Origin: Azadirachta indica
Taxonomy: Eukaryota > Streptophyta > Magnoliopsida > Sapindales > Meliaceae
DNA: 64,000 bases
Direction of reading: 5' to 3'
Assembly: GCA_022749755.1 (NCBI GenBank)
Contig: CM040446.1
Span: 13,168,367 to 13,232,366, forward strand
Shown here: positions 24,361 through 38,027 of the stretch, piece by piece
How the letters are laid out: every line of letters starts with the position of its first letter
Position numbering within the stretch: the first letter of the stretch is position 1
The notes under the pieces: generated by a model
What the model saw: only the letters and a program-made list of their open reading frames with translations
Databases searched by the model: none
What the model was told of the DNA's origin: nothing
Position numbers and translations under genes: made by a program

Positions 24361-27300
24361 TTGTATGCTTCAATGCCTGTTTTTTTTTGCTTCTTTTTTC
24401 TTTTTTTGGTCTTATTTTCAATTTCTGGGACAATTATGAGTAATTGGCCAAGAGAGCTGATTTTCCTGAATTAATATTATGTGTGCTAACGGAGACCAGT
24501 GTGAAGAATAGCAGCTGTTTAATGATTTTCGAAAGCAATTTTGTGTATGCGGTAAACTTAATTTATGTTTGAAGTAATATTGCGTATGTTGTGCAATGAA
24601 TGAATATATTATCGTGATGATATTTAGTAGTATTAAGCAATAAAATAAAGAAAAGACGGACAGAATATTATTTAATTAGAGAAAACTAGCATCATGAAAT
24701 TAGCATCATCATAAATTCATTTAATTTGCTGCAAGGTTTTTTAGCCTTTTCGGGAAGAAAATCATACTTACAGTGACTGAGTCAAATTATACCTACTAAG
24801 ACCTACAAAAATTTTAAAATTTTTTGAGTAAATGTATCAACTTGATCATTTAAATTTTATTTTTCTTATTTTAATCCCTATAGATTTTGAATCCTTATCT
24901 CCCCAAATATTAATTTTAATTAGTTCCACCATACTTACATAAATTCATTTAATTTGTAATATTTTATATTAAAATAGTTTAAATATGCTCTTTTTTAATA
25001 TACTTTTTATCTCTTTTTCATACAAACTAACCGAAACAATTGAATGAAGTGTATTAATTTAGCGACTAAAGTCGTATTGAGTAAAAATATTTTGGATCAA
25101 ACTAGCACTGTGATTCTTGTTATATTCAGAATAATTTTAGGAATAAAACTTGCAATATTTCTTGACATTGTATCTTTTCTTTTTTTTCGATTCTAATTAA
25201 ATAAATTTCTCTCCATCAAAATTTAATTAAAAATAAAACCATTAAACACCAACCAAAAAATAAAATAAAAAAAATCTCTGAAGTAGTACACATAAAACAA
25301 AAGAAGTGGAATCGATGGAGGGTGAGAATCGAACAAAGGAAAAAAAAAAAAAAAAAATTAATCGCGACGAGACGATGGAGAGGGAATGGTAAGGATGGAA
25401 GACAAGGATATCTTTGCTTTATTGCAAATCATTATTACACATAATATTTACGATCATTATTATATTTGGTGATAAAATTTCAGGCCGGCTACCTAAAGTT
25501 TATGACACGTGCTTCTTACCGACAGTGATATGTATTATTGCAATTTAATTAAAGTATGAAGATGACAACGTTATTTCATTCATTTAACAGGCGGTGTGTG
25601 CCCAGACAATTGACTTACTATTTATTAATTGAGTTTAACGTGGTAATAATATACAGCTGATCAGATCAGAAAGAATATATAGAGTTTGGTTATGGTAATA
25701 TAATATAATTGAACAAGGATGTAAAAATAAATAAATAAATATTTTTCAAATTTTATTTTTTAATATATATAGTTTGGTTATCGTATAGCTACTTTTACAT
25801 ATGATTAAATATACATGAAATAAGAAGTTTGGATAGCTGAATAAATAGCATGAAAATTCTTAAATGTTAATTCATTTTCAAGTTGAATGTTAGATAAGAA
25901 CCATGCGAATTTGATTTAAAAAACCAATGCATAATTAATGTTACTAAACTCTATGGTCAATGGAATGAATTTGTAATTAAAATTGGGAAGGCAAGTTTCA
26001 TCAGCTAGTTAGGGTAATAGTATAGTATGCGATTATTAAGATTAATAAGCTAGCTAGATGGTCGGCAAGACAACTATACAAAATTAATAAGTCAACTCGT
26101 GAATGACATTAATTAATTACTTTCCTTTTATTTTAATTACATGAGATTAAAGCATCATAGTTGGATTAGGCTCTCTTAATTTTTCCCACTTTTTCTTCCT
26201 AATTTAATTCATCCTTCCAATTCTTTCTCATCATTTGATTTATACAGAGTAAATTACATTATATATGCTCGAACGGCCGAGTTGATCAGCCGGCAAACAT
26301 GGATGCCTCTTATCTTATCTGATTGTTTCGAATTTTCTACGCGCTTATGCTCGCTCAGGAACTGCAATTCGACTGCTACCGGCAGCTATAATACTTGGAT
26401 CAAAGAGGCCACCGATGTACGTACGGTATGACTTCAGCGCCGGTGGTACACGGTCCGTTAACGTCAACAAAGACAACGTAGCTCACCTAACCGATATTGA
26501 TTTGAATTTAAGGTGTTATATATAAAGATAAACGGGCATTCACAGATGCATGCCTCGAAAGTTTAGAAAAAAATACAGTTTAATTAATTAGTTGAGGAAT
26601 TTTCAGCTACCACTCAACAAACGTGCTCCTGAAATTCGAGAAACTGGCTGGTTAGTGAAAGAAAATTTTAAGAAATTCCCCATAATAAAAATTATATATA
26701 TATATATATATGTAATAATTTTTGAAAAATATTAACTTTAAGGTATTCTATAAATCTATGGAAGTGATAATTATACAAATTTTTTTTATAAAAACTATTA
26801 TATATACAACTTATCTAAGTCTATTTTTTTGATAAGCTTATTAGTCAAGAAAAACATAAAGTTATTTTGATTAATTGCTAAAATCTTTGGTTAACTTTGA
26901 CTCGGTTCCAAAATAATTATGTTAATAATGACATGTGTTTGTTGAATTTCTATTTAAAAATAAAAGTAATAATAATTTTATTTTTATTGAATTTTTTAAA
27001 GAATCATATTCTATTGATATATTAATTATTTTATTCAATAAATAAATTATGTTATTAAAAATTATAGGGAGTTTTCTTAAAATTTTTTTAACTGATCTTA
27101 TTAACAGTCCCTTTCTCAAATATTAATTTTTAAGACATATTCGTTAAGTGATGAAGAATGTCGATTGGACTAAATTGTATTATTTACAAAATTTGAGAGC
27201 CTATCGGTAATAAACCCTACACACTTGAAAAAGAAGGTGAAGGGATATGGAGAGAAATTTTGCCTTATTTAATTTTGAATTTGACAATTATCTAAGCATT

Positions 27301-27434
27301 AATAATGTATTAATATAAACAATTTCCGCAAGCAAATTAAATTAAGAATATGAGTTTTTACTAATTGTTGTAAATTATGTTCTAAACAAAGATAAAGATA
27401 AAACAATCAATTACAAAGTTATTTTGTGTATGTA

Positions 27435-27465
<31 letters not shown>

Positions 27466-28560
27466 CTTTCTGAGCGTTTAGATATTCAGCTTTCATTCAT
27501 ATATTCTGTTTGCAAAATTTTACACTCCAAGTTTATTAATTTTTTTTTAATATAAATTTAGAATTAATTTCAAAAAAATTTGTTTAATTTTCACCATATA
27601 AATCCTCCTTAAGTTACGGGAAATTAATTATTCAACAGTTTTATTGATTGTGATCAGTTGAGGGTTTGACTATTGTTTGAAGAGTTGGCATGATATAACA
27701 AATTAATGACATAAAATAATGTAACTAATTAAACTCACATAATCTATTTAAAAATAAATTAATGTTGATTAAACTTACTGCTGCCGAACAAATATAATAT
27801 TTCTTTGAGAATCAATGTCAAATCTCAATGCCATCACCATGTTCGAAAGTTGATATCTAATTTGAATAAAGAAAATTATTAATTAGCTGAGTATTTTTAA
27901 ACCATTCTGTCTATGAGGTATTTTTGGACCCGATTTTGTTGGAAAGATTCTAATTAACCGCTGTGCTGTCATATAGTACTATTCCTTTTTTCTGGTCTAA
28001 TTGGACGAATTATCTTGTATTAAAAAAATATGTATCAACATTCCGTGATAAATAAAATAATTAATTTTGTCTACGAACTTTGCGGTAGAGATGTTTCTAT
28101 TAATATATTGCCAGATGAAGTCTAATAGATGATAACTAAACTAAAAATTTGAAAAATCGTTTGTTGATGTATAAAAATTGGGGTAATTGACTTATGAACA
28201 GGCATGTAAACTGATTTCTGCCGTAAGAATCTGACAAAATCAAGCATTAAAAATACAAATATACATACATTGTTAAACCAAATAATTAAATACATAGCTA
28301 GAGAATGTGATCATCAGTGCCATGATCAGCATTAATTATTATTTAATTTCTCAACTAATATTTGTGTTAGGCTAAGTCAAACAAGCGATTGATGATTAGC
28401 CTGTTATACCGGCTCATATACTTCTAACTTCTCCGCCATTGAAGAGTTACAAACTTCTATTCCGAATAAATTATCCTGGCCGCGGTTGCCGCACGTACGC
28501 TTTATATATTCTTTTTCTGCACTCTTTTAATTATTACTAATTCATTCCTTTTCCTCCACT
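24361..28560. other. Unit 1 intergenic DNA after copy A; no gene seen
   Basis: AT-rich. It matches unit 2 (33085-36239) in blocks, with insertions and deletions and an A run at about 25340-25357. Some open frames exist but are rich in Ile, Leu and Lys from AT bias and are not kept between the two units. Confidence 0.6.
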
Positions 28561-29480
28561 CTTGTAATTTTCAAGTGATGGAGCCTCCGAATGAAATCTC
28601 CATGCTAGCTGCAAATCAATATATAATGCACACATTGCACTTTCGGGCTTCAGTAAGATGTTGGCCCTGCAAGCAAACGCCAGGATTTTCATCATTTTAG
28701 CAGTCGGAAGTTATGCTTCGCTTTTTTGCATCGACCTCTTGTATTTCACTGGTGGCACCTCCGGCAGCCAACGTCTGTTTTTGTACTGTTGTCTTTCTAC
28801 TTAACCTTAGAAGCACAACGGTTAAAAATGTTTTGATAATTATCAGTTTTTTAGCCTGGTATATATCAAAAGCACGACAAAAGATGCAGCATCTTAATCT
28901 CAAATATATTCCAAATTACATCTATCAGCAAACATCACAGTTCATATGTGAGCTTAACATATGTAGCTCATTTGAGAGGTCGTGTATCTTATTGCTCTCA
29001 GTTTCATTCATATCCGTCCCCCTCTCAAATGAGCTCTTTCTCCTCACACGATGCATAAATCAGCTCAGCAAGTCGAGGTGTATATAGTCCCAGTTATGTC
29101 ACTCCAGTGGAGCTCGCAAAAATGATGACCTTGATTGGAGCAATTATCACATGTGATGTGACCTGCTGCAGCAGCAAGCAAGGGGTTCGATGTGCATGTA
29201 GGCTGAAGCCAACTATGTTACCCACGATTCCAGCAATTAAGCCGCATAGGATATTAACTTCTCCACCAGATTGTGAGAAGATCCAGTAATCGCATTTGTC
29301 AGGTTTGTAAAAAGAAGACTTCCGAAAAAGGAAAATGGTTTCAACTTCTGATATTATATATGACAAAAATTAATCTCCCTTGACTTTTTTTTTTATTTTT
29401 TCAGGCATTTTGTATGAAGAAGTTGAGCAGAGTCACATGTCCATGTGAGTATAATTTATAGCAAAACTATTATTTTTCTT
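28561..29480. other. Segment conserved between array units 1 and 2, coding status unknown
   Basis: Matches 36240-37320 more strongly than the surrounding DNA, with identical runs such as TTGGCCCTGCAAGCAAACGC, TCATCATTTTAGCA and CACTCCAGTGGAGCTCGCAAAAATGA. Predicted frames in the two units share words (NLRSTT, QQTSQF, CELN, CSSFER), but the frames are broken by unmatched indels. A non-coding or decayed gene is therefore more likely than an active protein gene. Confidence 0.45.
28947..29048. repeat. Inverted repeat able to form a hairpin of about 100 nt
   Basis: AGCTCATTTGAGAGG at 28965-28979 is perfectly complementary to CCTCTCAAATGAGCT at 29021-29035. TGTGAG (28947) and CTCACA (29043) extend the stem outside an internal loop. 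In unit 2 the left arm is kept and the right arm is changed (CTGATCTGAAATGAGCT), so pairing is weaker there. Confidence 0.75.
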
Positions 29481-30344
29481 TAAGGGTCATCCCATCATAC
29501 AAATGTTGCATTATATAAATTTTTACTTATTTAATCTTTGTTATAACTTTCAGTTGTTTAACAACATATTTTTTAAATTTTTTTTAAAATTCTTCTGTTA
29601 TAATCGTAAACTTTTTTATTTTTATTTCTCTGTTTTTCATTATAATTTCTAACTATTCAATGTTTATTTTCACAAGTTAAAAATTATAATTTAAAAAAAA
29701 TTAAAATTACAATAAAAGAATTGCAAGATTATCATAAAAAGCTTGGGGGGAAAAAAAATTACAGTACAATCATATGTGTTGGAACCCTTCTGTCTTCCAA
29801 GTCAGTGATTAAAATTCGAGAGTGCTTTGGTACGTCAACTTTTTAGCGTTACACGAACATAAGATTTACGTCTCACATTTTCTTAGTGGGCCTATTGGGC
29901 TTCAATTGTGGCCCTTAAAATACAAGTTGCTGTGCACTGACATTATTCTCAGCCCAAATCTGTTGAACTCATAAGTAATAAGCGACCTGCAATCTTTTTT
30001 ATCCGTTGACTTTTGCAACCACAGATCAATATTCAATCGAATTTCTCAGTCATGTTTTCTTTTCTTTTTTTTTTTTCGAAAAAGAAAAATAATTGTCTCC
30101 TTCTACGGATATTTAAATAATAAAAGAAATAAACTATCACACCATTATCAGCTTAATTATAAGTCTTTTTGTCTTTGTTTAGAAAAACATTTGAGATTAT
30201 TTACTTGTTGAATTTTAATAGTTTGAGAACTATACTAAATATCTTATATTATATTATTTTCTTGTTTTAATCTCTCTTATTTATGTTATTTATTGTGTTT
30301 TTTTCCTCGCCAGATTTACTAATTAAAACTGCCTTTTCTTTTTT

Positions 30345-30650
30345 TCAGTTGCAATCTTAAAAATTCTGATGGCCATTCTTTGAAACTCGGCGTTCAATAT
30401 GTTCAGACAGTATTATCACGAGATCAGATCAGATCAGTTCAGAACAGGTCGCATATGTTGTTTAAAATTTGCCGTGTCGGGTATGGCTGACTCTTGTTTG
30501 TTCGGGAGTCTACTAAACCGACTATTCGTCTATTCCTTTGACAAAATTTCAGATAAGTACCTACTTGTTTGCAAAATCTCGCTTTAGTTAAGTCAAAGGC
30601 CTCAAGGATGGTTTCCGACAAAGTGTGGTTTTCATTATTACTCACATAAA
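30345..30650. other. Upstream segment conserved between copies B and C
   Basis: Closely matches 39030-39300, with shared TGATGGCCATTCTTTGAAACTC and GTTCAGACAGTATTATCA-type blocks. It lies roughly 400-600 bp upstream of each leader exon. Short frames here (QYVQTVL, SDQIR, LLVCKI) are partly shared but not in one conserved open frame. It could be an upstream regulatory region or a gene relic. Confidence 0.4.
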
Positions 30651-30924
30651 TTCTTACTGTTTTCTATATTAGTCACTGAGGTCCTTAACTTTTCAACAAT
30701 TTTCAGCTTAATCCGGAGACCATGGCGTGAATAGTCAAAAAATGTAGGGACCTAATTAACAAATACAAAACAAAGATGAAATGATGATAATTTGCAAAAC
30801 GTAAGGACCTCCCTGAGAATATTCCCATTGCTCTAGCATGCGATGCTTGCTAGCGAATGGGATTTAAGCCGCTAATCGGTATTATTTTGATATTTTATTG
30901 ATTGACCTCAAAAACCTTGGGGTT

Positions 30925-31006
30925 CTGGATATATATATAAGGAAGAAGTAAGGGCTCTACTGAGACTAATCTCTGAAAGTTTTGAGCTAAAAAATCGTCG
31001 GCCAAG
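30925..31006 (+). promoter_or_regulatory. TATA box and non-coding leader exon of copy B
   Basis: ATATATATAA at 30931-30940 is followed by a short leader that ends CGTCGGCCAAG at 31006, then the splice donor GTAATTCT. The matching acceptor is TTGCATTGCAG ending at 31838. Copy C has the same arrangement with a weaker ATACATATAAGG. The leader of copy B has CTG where copy C has ATG. Confidence 0.6.
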
Positions 31007-31865
31007 GTAATTCTTTCTACGAAGTTATTGAATCATTTCATACTTTTTCTTTTATTTGTTGTACATTTCCTTGTTTTTAAAGTGTTTTTGTTCAAAGCTG
31101 TTCTTCGTTCATGCTCACCGTAGCTAGCTACAGTTATTTATTTCTCTTTCTTTCTATCGGGTATCTGACTCTGCTGCCAGTGATCAATCCTTCTTTATCT
31201 ACGACTTTTAATGATGTCTTGTAGGTTTATGAATTACTTAGGCTGCACATCAAACGTATGATTTCCAACGATCTTACTGCGGGCTTTACTGCATCAAATT
31301 AGATTAGGGTTTACCAAACTGCGTTGCTTAGTATTTTAGATTTGATCACTCATGCATACTGGGGGGGCAAAATGAAACGATGTTGTTGACAGTGTCACTG
31401 AAAAATGAAGATTTGTAATTGTAGCTTTAAACCGTTCAGCAAGTTTTTTTTTTTTTTTTTGGTTGTTTTCTATGTGTGGGTTTCAGGAACTTTACGTGTA
31501 ATTACTCTTTCGACGAGACCTAGATTTATTTAACAGGATATTTCCATAGATAAGTATACATGTCTATGTCTCCGTGTGTATATCTTACCACAATATAGGT
31601 TTCTGTTACTTGGAAACATAAAAGCACATCCACTCCCTTATTTCTTTCTCCGAGTCCGCATCACTTGACGAGCTAGGATCTTAATAACACTAATATTACT
31701 TCTACGAAAAGATCGATCGTTTAAGGTACAAAATGTTTATGCACAAACTCATTATGTAATTAAATATATATATATATGCTAATAATTAACTGATCAGAAC
31801 ACTAATTAATTATGCATATTTTTTCTTTTGCATTGCAGCTCTTCCCATACCAAAAAATTCGATCA

Positions 31866-32422
31866 ATGGGCATAACTGGTCGGACCACAAGGTTTAAGGC
31901 TGGAGATGGTTTCGTGTATAAGGTAGAAATAGTGACTATGCCCGGAAAGATTCTCAAAAAGCGTTTGGTGATATCTGAAAGCCAATGCGGATACTTGCGG
32001 AGTAGCACAGTCCATAATCCATACAATACAGATAAGGAGGTGGTAGTATACCTTTCTCTGCAAGACAAGAACTGGAACGAAATGATGAGTACTCTCGTCA
32101 ATCCTTTGACAATAAGGGACAGTGCTGAAATTATCCTTTATTATAGGGACGAGAGAGTTACCTTCGAGAGTATCAAGGGGAATATCATTGCCAGATCCAG
32201 GTTCCTCCTACTTTTTATATGTACCAGATTCAAGATTTCGTTTACTTTAGGGTGCTTTTCTTCAGTATTTACTTTTTGATTTCTATCGTTTAGTTGTATC
32301 AATATTATTGGTATTTCAGACACATTATCAAACTCAGAGAATGTGGGAAGAAATTTATGTTGTTTGGAAAGCAGAAGCTGGATGAGGCCAGGAGAAAAGT
32401 TGATAGGTAATCCTATTACATT

Positions 32423-32454
<32 letters not shown>

Positions 32455-33084
32455 CAGTTGAGTTTTCACTCCCCAGTCGGATTCCTCGTGTTTAATTTAG
32501 ATAGTATCAGATTTTAATTTGGGATCATTTCAACACACCCGTAGATATTTTGCTGCCAACGTTTTAGACATGCATGACGGTTATCATTCCAACTTCATAT
32601 ACCATGCATAGGCATAACATATATATGTATGTTGATGATAGTTAACACTATTAAAACACATCGATCGTTTTGCATTCAAAAATTCAAATATGTATATAGA
32701 CGCATATATATAGCCTGTATACATAGCTTATCATATATAAGATTATATATATATATATGTAAGGGAATGAGAACTCTTTATGATAAATACCAGCAAATGA
32801 AGGTACGAATTAATTCTGTAATTTCCCAAAACAGCAAATTGAAAGGAACAAAAAAAGAAGATATCCACAATTTTCTCTAGCAAAATATACAATTAGAATG
32901 GTTATACATTAATGGTTAATTTGGTGTGTGTGGCTTTTATGCTTAAATATTTATCAATTAATAGAGATAATTTCCTCTACTATTTGCCCACTTGTTTACA
33001 TATATACATAATAATTTTTCTGTTTTGCGCAGGCTGATAACTAAATTTCTCGCACCTGATCAGCCACTTCTTGCTAATCTCTAG
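31866..33084 (+). CDS. Copy B: intact 157-residue protein of an unrecognised family
   Basis: Coding exons are 31866-32200, 32320-32406 and 33033-33084; a non-coding leader exon ends at 31006. All junctions are GT-AG and phases agree. The start at 31866 is the first ATG of the second exon, and homologous sequence in copy A has the same ATG. The protein starts MGITGRTTRFKAG, then has KVEIVTMPGKILKKRLVIS, a middle STLVNPLTIRDSAEIILYY, then FESIKGNIIARS. A basic helix-like C-terminus contains LRECGKKFMLFGKQKL and ends APDQPLLANL. There is no signal peptide, membrane segment or metal motif. It is basic, with alternating hydrophobic strands in the first 110 residues. I do not recognise the family and assign no function. 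It is flanked by a broken copy A and a divergent copy C. Confidence 0.72.
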
Positions 33085-36000
33085 CCAAGCTTATGATTGC
33101 ATGCTTGAATGCCTCTTTGTTTTTGTTTCTTTTTTCTAAAAAAAAAAAAATTCTGGGACCATTATGAGCAATTGGCCAGGAGAGTTGATTTTCCTGAATT
33201 CATATTACGTGTGCTAAAGGAGACCAGTGTGAAGAAAAGCAGCTGTTGAGTGATTTTCAAAAGAAAATTTTGTGTATGCGGTAAACTTAATTTATGGTTT
33301 AAGTAATATTGCGTATGTTGTGTATTATAATGAATGAATGTATTATACTAAGCAATAAAATAAACAAAAGACGGACAGCATATTATATATTTAATTAGAG
33401 AAAACTAGAATCATGAAATTAAGTCATCATATAATGCCGCAAGTTTCTTACTCTTTTCGTGAAGAAATTTATACTTATATAGTTTCGTTTAATTTGTAAT
33501 ATTTTGGATTAAAATATTTGAACTTTGCTCCTTTTTAATATACTTTAATCTACTTACAACAATTTAACAGATATTTGTTTAGGTGGATTAAGTGATTTTG
33601 TGTAAAATATTTTTAATCAAAATAATAATTTTTAAAAATATTAGGATACTTTTATCTGGATGTCATGTTTCTTAAAATAATGAAGACCAAAATGATGATT
33701 TTAAAAATTATTAGAGATAGTTTTATTTAATACATCAAACATGCCAATTAAAATATTATTTCTTCAAATGTTAAGTACCAAAGTGAAATTATCTCAACTT
33801 TTATTCATTGAAATTATTTTTCTTTTTATGAATTTATATTTTGTGATCAATTTCTTTTTTACTGCAAATCATATATTACACATAAAAATTTACGATCATT
33901 ATTACATTGGGTAACAAAATTTCAGACAGGCTACCTAAAATTTATGAAACTTCTTACCGGCAGTGATATGTATTATTGCAATTTAATTAAAGTATGAAGA
34001 TGACAACTAAATTTATGATCATTATTTCGTTAAATGCTGAGGCAATTGACTTATTAATTGACTTTAATATGCTAATATATAGCTGATCAAATCAAAAAGA
34101 ATAAACCGTCATTACGATTTGAAAAATGAATAATTAATCACATTTGAAAAATAGTTTTTTATAAAAATTAATAAGAGTAAAATCTTTAAACATATATTTT
34201 AAATATAACTTAATTGATAAAGGATGTGAAATAAATAAATAAATATTTTTTAAAATTTTATTTTTTAATAAAAAACTTTTGGATATATAGATGATTAAAT
34301 GTACGTGAAATAAAAATTTTGATTAGTTGAATAAATAGCATAAAAATTCTTACCAGTTAATATTAATTTCCAAGCAGAATGTTCGATAACAACCATCCAA
34401 ATTTGATTTAAAAAAAAAAAAAAAAAAAAAAACCAATGCATAGTTAATGTTGCTAACAGTAAACTCTATGGTCAATGGATTAATAACTTTGTGATTAAAA
34501 GTGGGGAGGCAAGTTTCATGAGCTAGGATAATATTATATATGTATGCGATTAATTGAGATATAATAAGCTAGATGGTCGGCAACGCTCGACAAATGTACA
34601 ATAATATATATTAACGATCATATTAATAAATCAACTCGTGAATGACATTAAAATTACTTTCCTTTTATTTGAATCACATAAGATTCATGCATCATAGTTG
34701 GATTATAATTAGGCGATCTATTTTTTTCACTTTCTCTTTAATTTTTCTAATTTAACTTATCCTTCTAATTCTTTCTTTTCATTTAATTTATTCAGAGGAA
34801 ATTATATTATATGCTCAATCCGCCGTACTTCAGTTCAGTTCTGAGTTGATCTGCCGGCAAACATTGCATGCATTTAATTATCTTGTCTGATTGTTTCGAG
34901 TTTTCTGTTTATGCTCGCTCACGTACTGCCATTTGACTGCCGCCGGAACCTAGCTAATATTTGAATCAAAAAAGGCGGAGTACGACTTCACCGCCGGCCG
35001 ATGGTCCACATACGTGGAACATCTGTCTTAAATCAACGTCGACAAAGAAAGGTGTTTTTACGAACCGTTGTAAATTAACCTCTAAGTAATTAAAGATATA
35101 TTAGAAAATCAATTACAAAGTTATTTTGTGTATGTGATTAATCTATACATATAGTTTTTCATTTAGATCAGCTGTCATTTCATTTACTTTGTTTGCAAGT
35201 ATTTTACACTCCAAGTTTATTAATTTTTTTATATAAATTTCAATTAAATTATTTACTTAATTTTCAACATATTAAATTACGGGAAATCATTCAACAATTT
35301 TGTTGCTTGTGTGATAAGCTGAGGGGTTGATTAATGTTTGAAAAGTTGGCAAGATAACAATTTAATGATAAAATATGAAATTAATATAACATTTCATATT
35401 CTATTTACAAAGGTTTATCAAAAAATAAAATAATATCGATAAAACTTACCACTGCCGAACAAATATTTGTTTTAGAAGAAACGCCAATCTCAATACCATC
35501 ATCATGTTCAAGGGTTGCTATCTTATTTGAATAAAGAAAATCATTTGCTGAGCATTATTTCTAAACCATTCTATGAAGTATGAACCCGATTTTGTTGGAA
35601 AGATTCTAATTAATTACTGCCACGTACTATTTCCCTTTTTCTGGTTCAACTGGAGGAATTATGTTGTATTAAACATTCTGGTAATCATTAAATAAAATAA
35701 ATTTTCTCTTAATACGAATACGGGAGAGTTTCTATTAATACATAATTACAAGATCAAGTCTAGCTATAATAGATAATAACTAAATTAAAAAATAAAAATA
35801 AAAAATCGTTTGTTGATAAATAATAAAAAATTAGGGTAATTGATGACTATGAACAGGCATGTAAAAGGAATTTTCTGCGTAAGAATCTGACAAAATCAAA
35901 CATTAAAAATACAAATATAAATATTAATTGTTAAAATAAACAATTAAATAAATAGAGGATGCAAGTGCCTTGATCAGCATTATTAGTTAACTTCTACTAA

Positions 36001-36239
36001 ATTAATTAATATTTGTGTTAGGCTAAGTCAACAAGCTATTGATTAGCCTGTTATACCGGCTCATACATGTACACTTTTGAACTTTTCCTCCGTTGAAGGG
36101 TTGCAGACTTTTATTCCGAATAAATATTGCCGTTGCCGCACGTACGGTTTATATATTTCCTTTTCTGCGTTGCTGTTATTACTATTTCTTTCTTTTTCGC
36201 GAACTGTTAATTTGCATGCATGAAGTTACGGATGGAGCC
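33085..36239. other. Unit 2 intergenic DNA after copy B; no gene seen
   Basis: AT-rich counterpart of 24361-28560, with a long A run at about 34411-34432. No conserved open frame. Confidence 0.6.
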
Positions 36240-37055
36240 TCCGAATTAATGAAATCTGTACACTGCAATTAATGCACACATTGCACTTGCTTGCACGCTG
36301 CTATCAATTTGTGTTCGGGGTGCCCCAGTCAGTCAGATGTTGGCCCTGCAAGCAAACGCGGGGGTTTTTCATCATTTTAGCACTCGGAAGTTACGCTTGC
36401 CCGCCTGTTTTGGATCAACATCTTGTTTGTCGCTAGTGGCACCACCGGCAGCCGCCGTTTGACACTTTGACTTGTTTACGAAGTCCTTTCTGTCTGTTTC
36501 TGTTCCTGTACCGTTGTGTTTCTACCTTAATCTTAGAAGCACAACACAACAGTTAAAAATGTTTGATAATTACCAATTTCTAGTGTGGTACCAAAAGCAC
36601 CACAAGCACGACAACGTCTCAATATCAAATATGTTCCAGCAAACATCACAGTTCACATGTGAGCTTAACACATGTAGCTCATTTGAGAGGTTGTTAATCT
36701 TACTGATCTCGTGCACTTTCATTCATATCAGCTCTTCCCTGATCTGAAATGAGCTCTTTCTCCTCACACGATATCTGCATAATATCAGCTCAGCAAGTTG
36801 AGGTATATATAATTATGTCACTCCAGTGGAGCTCGCAAAAATGAAGACCTTGATTGACCAGCTGCAGTAGCCAGCAAGGAGATCGATGTGCATATAGGCT
36901 GAAGCAAACTATGCTTACCCACGGTTCCAGCAAAATTATGCCGCAAAGGAGATTAACTTCTCCACCAGATTCTGAGCAGATCTGGTAATCTCATTTGTCA
37001 GGCTTGTAAAAAGAAGACTTCCGAAAAGGGAAAATTGTTTGAACTTTGTTTATTT

Positions 37056-37105
<50 letters not shown>

Positions 37106-37320
37106 TGTATGACAAGTATTCTTTATCTTTTCAGGCATTTTGTAATTCTTTATTACCAAATTTCCCCGAAGAATACCAGAATTTAACTTGCATGGGGAAG
37201 AAATTAGTTTTCGTTGCTAACAAGTATAGAGATAGTCTCCCTAACAGTTGTTTGAGAGTGCAAAAGGTGGATTCAAGCTTAATTTATGAAGTTTGAGCAG
37301 AGACCCTTGTCCATGTGAGT
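36240..37320. other. Unit 2 counterpart of the conserved segment 28561-29480
   Basis: Shares long identical blocks with unit 1, plus an extra stretch of about 160 bp at about 37140-37285 that unit 1 lacks. The extra part is open on the plus strand (FPEEYQNLTCMGKKLVFVAN, then VQKVDSSLIYEV, then a stop) and looks more protein-like than its surroundings. An ATGT/TA microsatellite lies at 37054-37112. Coding status is unknown. Confidence 0.42.
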
Positions 37321-38027
37321 ATAATTTATAGCAAAACTATTATTTTCTTTACGGGTTATGCCATCATAAAAATGACTGCATTATATGAACTTTTACTTTT
37401 TTTTAACTATTTTGTTATAATTTTTAACTCATTAAAATTATTTTTTTTCATTTTCTTAAAATTTCTTATTATAATTTTAAACTTTTTTATTTTTAATTCC
37501 CCATTTTTTTCATTATGATTCTAACTATTCAATGTTTGTTTTCATAAGTTAAAAGTTATAACCAAAAAATTAAAATTACAATAAAAAAATTAAAAATTAT
37601 AAAAATTTCACTGAAAGAAAATTACAGTAGAATCATATCCGTTGGAGCCCTACCCTTTCTTCCAATCAATTCTTCTCAAGTCAATTATTAAAATTGAAGA
37701 GTGTTTTGGTACGTCAACTTTTTAGCATCTTACATTTTCTTAGTGGGCCTACCGGGCTTCAATTGTGGCCCATGAAATGCGAGGGGGCATAAGTGAGTGG
37801 ATGCTATGCCTGACTTTCTGTCTCAGCCTAAATCATTGTTCCAAGTTTGCGGCCCAAATCTATTGAACTCATGAGTAATGAGCGAACTCCAATATATTTC
37901 TAACTACATCTAAATCGAGTCCAGACCTGTTGAATTTTGCAACTATAGATCAATATTGAATCGAATTTCTCAGCCATGTTTTCTTTTCTTTTTCTTTTAA
38001 AAACAAAAAAATTTGGGTCTCCTTCTT

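Larger units (their letters stand above)
21990..30990. repeat. Tandem array unit 1 (about 9.0 kb)
   Basis: Homologous to 30991-39645 and, in its first part, to 39646-44030. Markers found in the same order include CTACGAA-TTATTGAAT near 22018/31018, the gene exons (23159/31866), AATTTCAGGCCGGCTACC (25480) with its match near 33920, TTGGCCCTGCAAGCAAACGC (28662/36339) and TGTGGCCC with nearby GGGCTTCAATT (29897/37756). Homology begins inside intron 1 of the duplicated gene, so copy A lacks the leader exon. An LTR-like insertion at about 22625-22880 is private to this unit. Confidence 0.86.

Noticed and set aside
37039..37296. Whole 85-codon frame starting in the TA/ATGT repeat
   Set aside because: The first third is translated microsatellite; only the later part is protein-like and is discussed as a separate observation.
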